Origin: Acanthopleura granulata | Taxonomy: Eukaryota > Mollusca > Polyplacophora > Chitonida > Chitonidae | NCBI GenBank assembly: GCA_016165875.1 | Contig: JABBOT010000032.1 | Coordinates: 1,489,613 to 1,553,612, forward strand | DNA length: 64,000 nucleotides | Direction of reading: 5' to 3' | Shown: positions 48,404 through 58,644 of the stretch, piece after piece | Position numbering within the stretch: the stretch's first letter is position 1 | How the letters are laid out: each line of letters starts with the position of its first letter | Translations under genes and position numbers: made by a program | Notes under the pieces: model-generated | Told to the model about the DNA's origin: nothing | Databases searched by the model: none | What the model saw: only the letters and a program-made list of their open reading frames with translations

Positions 48404-50269
48404 ATCAAAATTTGTACATAAGGGCTGCGTGAAGAATGTTAAGTGACAATTCAGCTCTAACAGAAAGACCCGCTAACATCTTTACATGTATTCCTATGCG
48501 TGTGCTTTGGAGATGAAGTCTTGCTCTTGTCTCGGGTTTCTGTGGGCTAGGAGTTTTATGATAATTTACTTCACCTTCTGATCAATCCTAGACAATCCAG
48601 CAGGTGTTTTTTTTTTATTTCTCTCCCAGTGCTCTATTATACTTCACTCATAGTTTGCGAAGTATCAAGATCGTAATTTCTGGCGTAAGCTAATATCCAG
48701 TGTCAATTTCCCACGTAGACTCATTGCCGTCGTATGTATGCGCACTGTATGCGAATGCAATATAAAAATACGGAGTCAAGCCAAATATACCGAGTTGTGT
48801 AGTAAACTGGCATGGACACTAATCCAAGAAAAGGCCACAGAATGGGGAGTAAAACCATGGCATTGAGGATATGATGGTAGGTAAAGGGTTTTATTCTAAT
48901 CGTTTCTATAAATACTTAAAGAGTAGCAATGTATGTCGTATACGCACCTGCCCTTCTACACGCGGGGCTATGTCTGAAGGGGAGTTGTGTATAATAAATC
49001 ACTGATGTTAACTGAAATTTATTAGATGTCGCCGGTCCACTATTACTCAAAATGATGTGCAGCAATCACATTTAGCAAACCTGTTCCAAACGCCGTTGTT
49101 GGCTTCGTTCCTGTCTGAATGTCTCGGCATTTTCGTGTCTGATTTCATGGACACGTACCGACTATATTTGTAGCTGGGTACAGGTGTACAAGAGTCTTGT
49201 AGACCCTGTCCTAGCAGCTGTAAAATCACCATTATTTGAAGAAGGGCGGGTTTCCATCACAAATTTCGATTACCCTCACATCATTTAAAACTGGGTGAAT
49301 ATGGCGTTAAACATATCATTAATATACGAATGCATAAAAAATAGCTCTGTGTTCGGGAGGTATGTGGACATCTGTTTTATTCGTTTATGTCATTAGTTCA
49401 GAGCCTCATGATGTGGTACTGATATCGTCGCATTGATGTTGAGGCACTGATATGGTAGCATTGCTAAAGTTGCATTGATGTGGTGGTATTCATATCATGG
49501 TGGCATTGACATCAGCATATCGTCTTGTATTTGATTTAATGTTTACTTTGTTTGGGTGAATAGTAACTGAAAAGATGAACTAGGTAGACAAATCTAAAAG
49601 GACTGGAAAAATGGCTGAATTTGCCAAGAGAGACGATGTAAGATCGAAACATTGTGTAGGATGCGCATGAATTGGCAACAGGCACAAATACATGCATTTG
49701 GATTTAACTAACATATTATTATTGTTGTTGTTGTTATCATTATTTCATAATGCAAACGCCCCTTGGCTCCACCTAAAAAATTTAAAATGTTTGTGCGACG
49801 AAATATATGATATACCTACCAACGGCAAGTCGTCCCTCTTATTAAAATGTCAACCCTGTTTCTCAGCCATGGTACACGCTGGTGCTACTTTACATCTAAG
49901 ATATACATGCATATATCCTACCTACACAGTGTTGATCGCCTTTAACTGACGGTTACCTAATTCTTTATTGCGCCCGTCCACACCACTGCAAGGTACATTT
50001 AAACTATACCTAACTTCTTAACAAAGTGAAAATGGTGCAACTGAGTGTAATCTTGTATGCCTTGTTCAAGCAACGGACAACGTTTAACTTAATGCAGTAA
50101 AGTATAAAAACAAAAGGAAAAGCAATTTCAGATACAGTCGTTTATGTTATTCCACTGAAAATTACGTCACTTAACTTTTATTTTCCCTTTATATACCGTG
50201 TGCCAACAGGATATTGTAACCTGAGTTATGCAATCGCCTGACAGGTGCTTGTCACCTTTAACCAGTGGT

Positions 50270-50490
50270 TAGCTCGCTAATGCAACGTAATGATACAGGT
50301 GACTCTCATCAATGCGACCGCTGTCAACCGAAGTCAGCTCACGCTAGCTTCCTCTCCCGTCCTCCCCATTGCAAATTCCGCCAGCAACCCACGGATGGTC
50401 GTGGGTTTCCTTCCATCATAATGCTAGCCGACGTCGCATAAGTGAAATGTTCATGAATACAGCGTAAAACACCAATCAGATAAATATATA
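50270..50490 (+). repeat. SINE family 1, degenerate copy, unit B
   Basis: Counterpart of 21,440-21,668. It keeps GCCAGCAACCCACGGATGGT, GTCGTGGGTTTCC and the AAAACACCAATCAGATAAAT tail. Confidence 0.82.
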
Positions 50491-51799
50491 TAACGTTTAG
50501 ACAGGCTTAAATACCGATTAATGCGAAACGGTTTTTAGTTTTCTTGTGACATTAACGGACAGTCGTGGGTTGTGGAAAACGCCCGCAGCAGGACTCGGGT
50601 CTCCACGCACTTACGAGAAAAATAACTTCTTTGAACAATAAGGCCACGTGTATCCTTATGCAATCGCAATGACATGTACTGCATTCATTATGAGAATGAA
50701 AGTGTAGCCTATGGCTTAACACCATGATTGTTTAGCGTAACGCGTTGTAATAACCCGTGTATGAACAGTGGAGGTTACCTTATTTGGACTAGGTTCATCA
50801 AATTGACGACTAAACAAACAGATATTGTGTCGACATAAATGTAATCTTAATGAGTAAATATAGAGTGACAGTTTAAACACCATTAACTTTAACACGAAAG
50901 ATGATTATTAAGTATTATACGTTGTGTTCTGAAGCTAACATTATAAGATTTTGCAGAGGCAAAACTGTCCGTATTAACCACTATCTATGCGGTTAATATC
51001 TCCTTCATGGAATATTTCGAGTGTTGTGAAAAAACAAATACTTCAGTATCCTAATTCGAGCGATGTATAAGACTTGTTTTGTGGACATGGACTAAGTTAA
51101 TAAATTGCCCATGCTTTACACGTTTTTTTTTTCTTTCCGATTCGGAGTATTACATGTGTATAATATTAACACACCACTAACAGAAAACTAAGAAATGTCT
51201 CCTAACAAGCAATGCATAAACCTGGAGCATATCATATCTCCAAATGTTAAAGATCTGGTGCATAAAACTGCTAATAAAAACCTTGAGCATACAACATCTC
51301 TAGGTGTGTAATAGCTGATGTATAAAAGTGTTTATAGGTTAAACATTGAAATTTACAGTGCATATTGATATCCAAGAAGGGTTAATTCACGATCTCAACA
51401 TCGAAATTATCCCTCTTTGTACATGTTCAAGTAACATTTACCATCTGGAAAATATGAAGTTCGCTTTAAATCCAGCGAAGGTGGAAATATATCTTTCACT
51501 ACCTTTGTCACATAGGAGTTGTTTACTTGTAGCAAATTATCATATACCGTTTGGTTAATGAGAAAAATCGAGCCCGATGAATCAATGTAGGGATGAATGA
51601 TAACGGCCTTACGCCACATCAGTACGCCACATCAGCCATATCGGTGGAACCTGGTGAAGATTACTATTTAATAACGTCTGCATGTTTTCGTAGTCATACC
51701 AGAACAGGTATCGATCTGCCACCAGTGGGGCGACAAACATAACTTACACGGTAGATAGTTTTGGAAGGTAACCGTTATGTTAACTAAAGTTTTCATGTT

Positions 51800-52290
51800 A
51801 CTGTGTAGAAATCTTAAAGACGATCCTAGAGCAGTAATGTCTAGTATATTGCATCTAACATCAGTGATGTCTAGTGTATTGAATTTAACATCAACGATGT
51901 CTTGTATATTGCATTTAACCTCACTGCAGTATTTTTACCTAACCCTGTCCAAAAACGGGGGCTAAGGAAGATTTTCCTTCTTAAATCACTTACTTATATC
52001 ACTAATAGAACCGTAACTGAGATAAGCTGACAAGTGGTCGGTTTTCATCGGTAAAATGTGACCATTTGCCAGCTACGTCTATCACACTGTCGTCGATGCT
52101 CTGGTTTTACTTCATGTTCTGTGGTATCGTGTGGTGTATCTCCTGAGACATACTTGCGACACCCTGGCTGGGATGAAAATGATTAAAAAGAAATACCTTC
52201 GTGGGGGTGGGGGTGCTTTGAAGCCAAAAAGTTTCAGTGAAACCAACCATAAGCCTTGCAGTGACACAAACAAACGTTCACCGGACACGC
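51800..52290. repeat. Dispersed ~350-400 bp repeat, upstream of TLR B
   Basis: Counterpart of 23,040-23,480. It contains a local triplication of a ~35-base block (GATGTCTAGTATATTGCATT and variants at about 51,836, 51,866 and 51,896) that exists once in unit A. Confidence 0.72.
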
Positions 52291-52539
52291 GTCTCACGTT
52301 AAAACAGAGGTGCCAGATTTGTTGCAAACTTCACATCCACAATTGCTCCACACTCCTTGAACATCACTTCTCTCGAACTCACAATTTCTCATATTCCATC
52401 CCACGCCACGCGCGATCTGTATGATATAAAATGTCTCCTCTTTCGTGTTTGTCGCGTCTGAAATGTTTCTCTGCCCATTATTCATATGGCATAAAAAAAA
52501 ATACAGCACCATCCCCATAAGTAAAGACGTCATAGGCTC

Positions 52540-52803
52540 ATTTATTTATTTATTTGATTGGTGTTTCACGCCGTACTCAAGAATATTTCACATCACTACC
52601 GCCAGCACTGTGGTGGGAGGAAACCCAGCAGAGCCCGGGAGAAACCCACGATTATGTGCAGGTTGCTGACAGACTTCCCCATGTACGGCCGTAGAGGAAG
52701 CCGGCATATGCTGGACTTGAGCTCATAGCGACCGCATTGATGAGAAGCGTCCGGGATATCACGTTGCGCAAGGACCCTAACGAACCGAACATGGAGGCCC
52801 ACG
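52540..52803 (-). repeat. SINE family 1, just upstream of TLR B
   Basis: Counterpart of 23,736-24,003. It reads TTTGATTGGTGTTTCACGCC at its 3' end on the + strand and ends at GGAGGCCCACGGG. Confidence 0.88.
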
Positions 52804-52920
52804 GGTCATGTGCTGATAATGTGTGATAAATCAGTAATAGCTCGGATACAATTTCTTTTGTGATCAATGACTAATTCCTGTAATGCAAGATTTGTTTTTT
52901 TTTATATTTATATACATATT

Positions 52921-52938
52921 TTCCTTTTTCTATTTCAG
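52921..52938 (+). promoter_or_regulatory. Splice acceptor before TLR B
   Basis: CCTTTTTCTATTTCAG ends at 52,938. It aligns with the acceptor of TLR A, and its conservation in both units supports use. Confidence 0.65.
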
Positions 52939-52948
52939 GAAATCTTGG

Positions 52949-52995
52949 ATGATGACCTTTGTGGTGACACCGAACATATGAAGGAGCATACGTGA
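52949..52995 (+). promoter_or_regulatory. Two upstream ORFs ahead of TLR B
   Basis: An 11-codon ORF runs from the ATG at 52,949 to 52,981. A second, six-codon ORF including its stop runs from 52,978 to 52,995. Both end before the TLR B start at 53,017, unlike the overlapping uORF of TLR A. Confidence 0.5.
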
Positions 52996-53016
52996 CCTTA
53001 CTTTCCTTACGTGACC

Positions 53017-55449
53017 ATGCTGCCTACAGCATTATTTATGTATATCTTACCGGTCGTGACACGGAGTGCGCACGTGACCAGCAATTTCAGTAGCCTGATA
53101 TACACGCACAAGGACTGCAAGTTCATGTCAACGATATACGTCGACTGCAGGGATTCTTCCCTCAAGAGAGTTCCAAACGAAACCTTCCCGGAAACCACAG
53201 AAAAGTTAGACCTGAGCCACAACGATCTGCACAAGATCCACAGCTACACGTTTCGGACCTTGAGTAATCTAATATGGCTAGATTTATCTTTCAACAAAAT
53301 TAACACTTTGCAGAGTCATGCGTTTGCAAAGCTGTACCGGCTGGAATACCTCAACATAAATTCCAACGAGATTATTTTGTCCGATGAAACGTACCCTGCG
53401 AAGCTTTTTGTGCCCCTAAGGAGTCTCAAGGTTTTGCACATGGAGGACAATAAGTGTAAAAAGCAGACTGATCATTCTATTTTCCCAAAAGCTGTGGCGG
53501 TCCTGGCCAACTTGAGGGAACTCTATACGGATTTCACCACTTATGTGACTTTCAACAATGAATTTGCAAACCTAACAAAGCTGACCACGATAGCGTCATC
53601 GGGCAGAGGCTTGCCAAATAGAAAGCACGTTAAGCAATGTTGTGTGCGACGAATGTACAATAACACGTTCACTCCATTCAAAAAAGTAGGTATCAAGCAC
53701 TTTCGCCTTGCTTTTTCCTGCTTGCAAGAAATACAGGTAGATGTCTTTGAACCCTTTGATCAACTAGAGTCCTTAGAGCTAATAGGGAACCAACAGCTTG
53801 GTTTGTACTGGGCGCTACAAAGCTTACATGGACTTCAGAACCAGACAATTTCAGTTGTCAGCTTAAAAGGCGCTAATGATTATATACGGAGAACAAAACG
53901 AGATTTTTCTCCTAACCTTTTCTCCGCGCGATATTTAAGCACAATTTGCGTAGAAAAGCTGGACATGTCAGAAAATTACATTTACATGTCCAAATCTGTT
54001 CCATTTAGTCGGCCGGATTGCCTCCGTCACCTTGACATGGCTGTGCATGTCACTGATCCGAAATTACTGATTCTTAAGCTCATACACGATAAAACTTTTC
54101 CCAATCTTCAGTTTCTGAACATCAGTACCAACACTGCAGGGAAGTCCCAAGAAATATATGCCAATAAGGTTGTAGGCAGCAGTTCCTTTCAGGACTCTGC
54201 CCCGTCTTTGAATCTTTATACTGTAGACCTCTCCTTCATGCCTATGTCGTGCCAGGTTGAATCTCCGCATTTTCACACCTTGAAAGTTCTGAATATTTCT
54301 GGATGGAACTGTACCATTGCCACCCCTCCTCTATTTCTGAACCTTGGCAATGTGACGCATCTTTCCGCTCGACAGGCAAAGCTTAATAGTGGACTAATGC
54401 GACATTTTTACAAAGGCTCATTGTTCAGAAATATGGTCAGCTTGAAGGAAGTAGATCTTTCAGAAAACGAGCTGACATCCGTGCCGGATGATTTATTTTT
54501 GACCAATCGTAAGCTCAAGTCCCTGATACTGTACAATAATAAACTGACTGGTCTACCAATAGAAATACTTAGGACAACGGGCTTAGTTGTATTAGACTTG
54601 ACAAGCAATGCTATTGAATACCTGACGCAAACTGAGATAAAGGAATTGGAGTTACAACGACAACGCACGCCTGATTTTCAGCTAAAACTGGCATCCAACC
54701 CTTTCGTCTGTGACTGTGGGAACTTGGAATTCCTGCGATGGCTGAACACCACCAACGTTGTCGTCGACTACGGGCCAGACTTTCTGTGTAGAGCACCGGA
54801 TGGCCAACAAGAACAAATAACACACTTCATGAGGCAGTTTAAGAACTTCTCCGTCTCTTGCATGAGCCGTTCTTGGCTGTCGATTGCTGTCGGGGGCGCG
54901 CTTGCTGTGGTCGTTCTGATCTTTGTCATTCTTGCTTATTACAGGAATCGATGGAATATTCACTACTGGTTCTACACAAACTGCCGACCTAGCCCCGATA
55001 TGCTGCCGACAAGAGAGTACGACTACGATGCATTCGTTTGTTACAATCACAACGAATACGACTGGGTACACAACATCTTACAACCACACCTTGAGGAAGG
55101 GCCGTCCGAACTACGACTCTGTTTGCATCACAGGGACTTTGAAGTGGGAGAGGCGATACAGCAAAACATCGTGGACGCCGTCAATAGAAGTCGGAAAGTC
55201 ATTCTGGCCATTAGCAACAATTTCATCAGAAGTACATGGGGAGAGTATGAAATAGAAATGGCGGGTATGCGGTCCGTCCAGGAGGGTCGGATCAACGTGA
55301 TCATATGTGTTCTGTTGGAAGAAGTTCCTATCAGGGAAATGCCGAGGTCCCTGATGAATCTCTGGCATCGCGTGACATTCCTCGTGTGGCCTCAAAGTCC
55401 CCACGAGCAAAACGTGTTCTGGGAAAGATTAACAAGTGCTTTGAAGTAG
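53017..55449 (+). CDS. Toll-like receptor B (single cysteine cluster type)
   Basis: Tandem paralogue of TLR A with the same 810-residue length and domain order: signal peptide, LRRNT-like start, leucine-rich repeats, one C-terminal cap, membrane segment, TIR domain with box 1 YDAFVCY, box 2 RDFEVG and box 3 FW. I chose the ATG at 53,017, which aligns with that of TLR A. A GTG two codons upstream is in frame but not needed. By eye about 42 residues differ from TLR A (about 95% identity). Eleven of these fall within residues 376-391. Others cluster at 531-552 and at the start of the membrane segment (SIAVGGAL against KVGVGGAF). The catalytic-like and structural residues of the TIR are the same. 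Both copies look functional. Confidence 0.96.
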   Translation: MLPTALFMYILPVVTRSAHVTSNFSSLIYTHKDCKFMSTIYVDCRDSSLKRVPNETFPETTEKLDLSHNDLHKIHSYTFRTLSNLIWLDLSFNKINTLQSHAFAKLYRLEYLNINSNEIILSDETYPAKLFVPLRSLKVLHMEDNKCKKQTDHSIFPKAVAVLANLRELYTDFTTYVTFNNEFANLTKLTTIASSGRGLPNRKHVKQCCVRRMYNNTFTPFKKVGIKHFRLAFSCLQEIQVDVFEPFDQLESLELIGNQQLGLYWALQSLHGLQNQTISVVSLKGANDYIRRTKRDFSPNLFSARYLSTICVEKLDMSENYIYMSKSVPFSRPDCLRHLDMAVHVTDPKLLILKLIHDKTFPNLQFLNISTNTAGKSQEIYANKVVGSSSFQDSAPSLNLYTVDLSFMPMSCQVESPHFHTLKVLNISGWNCTIATPPLFLNLGNVTHLSARQAKLNSGLMRHFYKGSLFRNMVSLKEVDLSENELTSVPDDLFLTNRKLKSLILYNNKLTGLPIEILRTTGLVVLDLTSNAIEYLTQTEIKELELQRQRTPDFQLKLASNPFVCDCGNLEFLRWLNTTNVVVDYGPDFLCRAPDGQQEQITHFMRQFKNFSVSCMSRSWLSIAVGGALAVVVLIFVILAYYRNRWNIHYWFYTNCRPSPDMLPTREYDYDAFVCYNHNEYDWVHNILQPHLEEGPSELRLCLHHRDFEVGEAIQQNIVDAVNRSRKVILAISNNFIRSTWGEYEIEMAGMRSVQEGRINVIICVLLEEVPIREMPRSLMNLWHRVTFLVWPQSPHEQNVFWERLTSALK

Positions 55450-55886
55450 TTTAGGAAATGACTTCATTCTTTATAACCGTTTTTAGATGTGCCTTGTGCC
55501 ATTTACAAGATTTTTTTAATCATATATTTTATACAGCGTTATGTATTATGGGCAAAGGAAATGCGCATGATCCTCATAAGCAGGTATGGGAGAATTTAAG
55601 GTGGGTAAATGTAATATAATATTGCTATCCATGGATTTATGTCTTAATGAGAGAAAGTCTAACAGTGTGAATATGTCTTTAATAGCTAGGCAGCTTTATA
55701 TCTTCTGATAATGAATCTGTGATGTCGTAATCTTTCTTTATTCGTCTTTATTGCAGTCATTTTCCCTTCAAAAATGGCGTACCTTTCGTACTCCAAAATC
55801 CCTTTTTGTTCACAGCGATTACTTTTTTCTAGATTTACCCCTCCGTCTTTCTTCATCTATGATCCTAAACGGCAACGTCGGTAAGG

Positions 55887-56470
55887 TGTGACCATTTGCC
55901 AACAATCTCACTGTCGTCACTCCATGGTTTGGCTCTCTGTGTTGGACTCGTGTATAAACCGGGATTCTACTAGTGTGCTAAACATCCCCGAGGCCTGGCC
56001 CACTTACATTATTTTTTCTTATTGTGTATACATGTGCTAAACGTGATGACCACATAGACATTTAGGTAATTCTAGACCAGTGAGGTCGAATAAATTTCGT
56101 TTAGCAGAGTAATTTTTCACCCCATTCTGATTAAGCCATGCAAGTGGGGGAGGGGGGTGTAAGCTGTTACTTCTTAAACACATGAATTATTAAAAAAATC
56201 CTAACTGAAGTAAATTGAAAAGACGCCGGAAATCACCTGTAACGTCTGACCATTTGCCAACTGTCACAGAGTCCCCGTTGCTCTGGTTTTACTCTCAGTG
56301 TTATAATCTTCTATCGTGTATCCTTGAAAAACCGGGATTCTGCTGGTGTACCAAGGTTCCCCGAAGCCTGGTCCCTTTGCATTGGTTACAAGTCAGTGTC
56401 TACATCTGCCTTAAGTATGACGACAACACAGAACATTGTGTCATTCTAGACCGGTGACGTGTGATAAATA
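55887..56470. repeat. Dimer of the ~350 bp dispersed repeat, downstream of TLR B
   Basis: Counterpart of 27,065-27,640. TGTGACCATTTGCC near 55,888 and TCTGACCATTTGCC near 56,245 mark the two copies. Confidence 0.75.
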
Positions 56471-58463
56471 ACAGCTAACAGTGTAAGATATAAACCAATA
56501 GCCTGTGACAATCGATGTCAACATCCCCAGTGAGACTGGAAAATGCTTTAAATGCCTTAAAACACACTGAACTGTGTGGAACCTTTGTCGATTATCAGCG
56601 GTGCCTGCACTGGCAACAGGGAGACGTTTTGTGTCGTGTTGTCTATTGTATGCTGTACAAAAATGCGCTGCAGTGGGAAAATCATATACACTTATCAGTC
56701 AGAACTTTTGATATTAAAGATATGTGCTACATGTATAAGTAACGCATGTCTCCGGACATTTTGTTTGAAATGACATCAGCGTAACGGATGCTCAGCCTTG
56801 GTATTTCTACACCATGTTTAGACATCGCAGATAAAGCCTAAGCAGCCAGTGCTGTACATATTTAGACTCTGTTGTGAAATCAAGCTGAAATCATTCTAAA
56901 GAGACGCTATTAATGGTGACCTTTTCCCGCACAAACAAGTTTCGTCCAAACCTGTGTAATCTGTTTATTTCTACTTTTGCGGTGACGATTTGTGGGCAGG
57001 CTATGTACTGTAGTACTCAGAAAATAATGACCAATTCGACTTGGGCCCCTAGTCGCCATTGCACGGGAAAAGTTACCTCGTTCAATCTTCAAAATTCGTC
57101 TTAGAATTTCACCAAAAAAAAAGAAGAGGAAAAAAAAACATATTGCTTTGGTGAGATTTCCGATTCACACTGGTAACTAGGAGTTACACGTGTTGTGGTG
57201 CGGACTTTTGCGGTGGCACTTAAGACTTCTGACAGTGGTATGACTGCTTGCTGAAGGTGCTTGTTTTTAAGTGACTCTCTGTCGAGAGTTGAGTTTAATC
57301 CTATTATCGTAAAAAATTCACGATTCCTTCTCTTGCAATCTTCTTGGTGCCTTGGTGCCAAGTGGAGGTCGTATCATCTGTCATGTATGACCATTTGTCC
57401 GCCATCATGAAGTCGTTTCTGTTGTAGGTATTCTTTCTATACTATTGCCTTTAATACCTTCGCATATATCTTGGCGATGACATGTACAAATTAAGAAGCG
57501 GATTAAGGCCTTCTGTGCGATGAGAACATTCAAAATGAAATAAAATATACGAACAACGTTTAAAACCACGTAAAAGAGCCAAACCTCAATTGAAAACCGA
57601 AAATCATTTTATTTATATACTATATAATCTGAAAAATTGTATATATACTTTTATCGGGACAAAGAGTATCTGATGACATTGGCCAGCGCCCAATAAAAAT
57701 GATCGAGAGCCTCGCAAGCTACACTGCCAAATACTGTAAACATAGTTTCGATTGTGTAAATATTGGTCGAACATGAGCAAAGTCTACACAATAAACCGGG
57801 ATCAGCCGCAAGATGGTATATTTATATGACGAAAGTCATGATCTTCGGGTAGATTATGTTTTCTGTACGAAAGAAGTCCGTCAAAATTTTCAGCGTACAC
57901 ACTGCTATAGTACATGGGCTTAGTTGTGATAGTCACTGCTTTTTCTTCTGTTTGCCGACTATTTGCCGATAAAGGATTTAAACCAAGGTTTGCAACACTT
58001 CTTAATGGACTCTTTGCATGTTGTACCATGTGGAAATGTATGCAAATACCCCAAGCACTACATTTATTTATTTAAGCATTTGTGTTATACACCGTTCTCG
58101 AGAACATTGAAATCATGCCTCTTTTTTACCCAGGGCCCTAATCCAAGTGTAAGAATTCCATCATTTGTACGGTACCTTTACTTATACTGTTACGTAAATG
58201 TACTCTACGACACATGGCAGAGAGAGAGCAGGTAAAGCATATTTTTAATGCTCTAGTTTCTCGCATTTTTATTGGCTCTAATAATTTAACTTTAAATTAA
58301 AAGTATCGATACGCATAAACTGTTAATATAAATTACCCATTTTTGTTTGTTTTTCTTTTGAAAAAAAAATTTACCACTGACATTTCTCACGGAGGGGGAT
58401 TAACATCTGATCATATCTGGAGATTACCCTTCTGACGCGCGCACATTATTATTTATAGATAAC

Positions 58464-58490
58464 GTATATATATATATATATATATATATA
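58464..58490. repeat. (TA)n microsatellite
   Basis: About 13 TA dinucleotides, absent from the matching place in unit A (about 29,770-29,785, only a short TATATATAAA). Confidence 0.95.
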
Positions 58491-58644
58491 AGTTTTGGAC
58501 TATTTATTAAGCATGTAGCCTAAATATTTAACAAGAGAAACTCCTTTGTGAGCTCTGGAAAGAGTTTCGGTTACAGAAAAGAATTATCACCGAAAAAAAC
58601 CTAGAACATTTAGAAATCGATGTAAATATATCAGGGTATTTTCG

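Larger units (their letters stand above)
48404..52539. other. Unit B upstream region of TLR B, no gene recognised
   Basis: Aligned with 19,405-23,735 of unit A. Holds a SINE (50,270-50,490), the dispersed repeat (51,800-52,290) and two tracts identical to unit A (50,071-50,234 and 50,679-50,866). No open frame is conserved between the two units, so none is called as a gene. Confidence 0.6.
29940..58644 (+). other. Tandem segmental duplication, unit B
   Basis: Second unit of the direct duplication, 28.7 kb, starting immediately at the end of unit A. The extra length against unit A comes mainly from the BEL/Pao insertion (about 7.7 kb), the block 38,498-41,945 (about 3.4 kb) and the minisatellite expansion at 46,669-48,403 (about 1.6 kb). 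These are offset by the stretch present only in A. It holds TLR B. The right edge is at TATTTTCG, after which the sequence (CTTGAACTTAATG) no longer matches unit A. Confidence 0.93.
55450..58644. other. 3' flank of TLR B, tail of unit B
   Basis: Aligned with 26,648-29,940. Includes the dispersed repeat dimer (55,887-56,470). A candidate AATAAA lies near 56,090. No further gene is recognised. Confidence 0.6.

Noticed and set aside
46700..48408. Several overlapping - strand frames of 65-111 codons with HSCYTSWLEGSSHT-like repeats
   Set aside because: They are readings of the 50 bp minisatellite. The short array in unit A supports no ORF.
53011..53016. GTG start giving TLR B two extra residues
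   Set aside because: The ATG at 53,017 aligns with the TLR A start and is a normal eukaryotic start.
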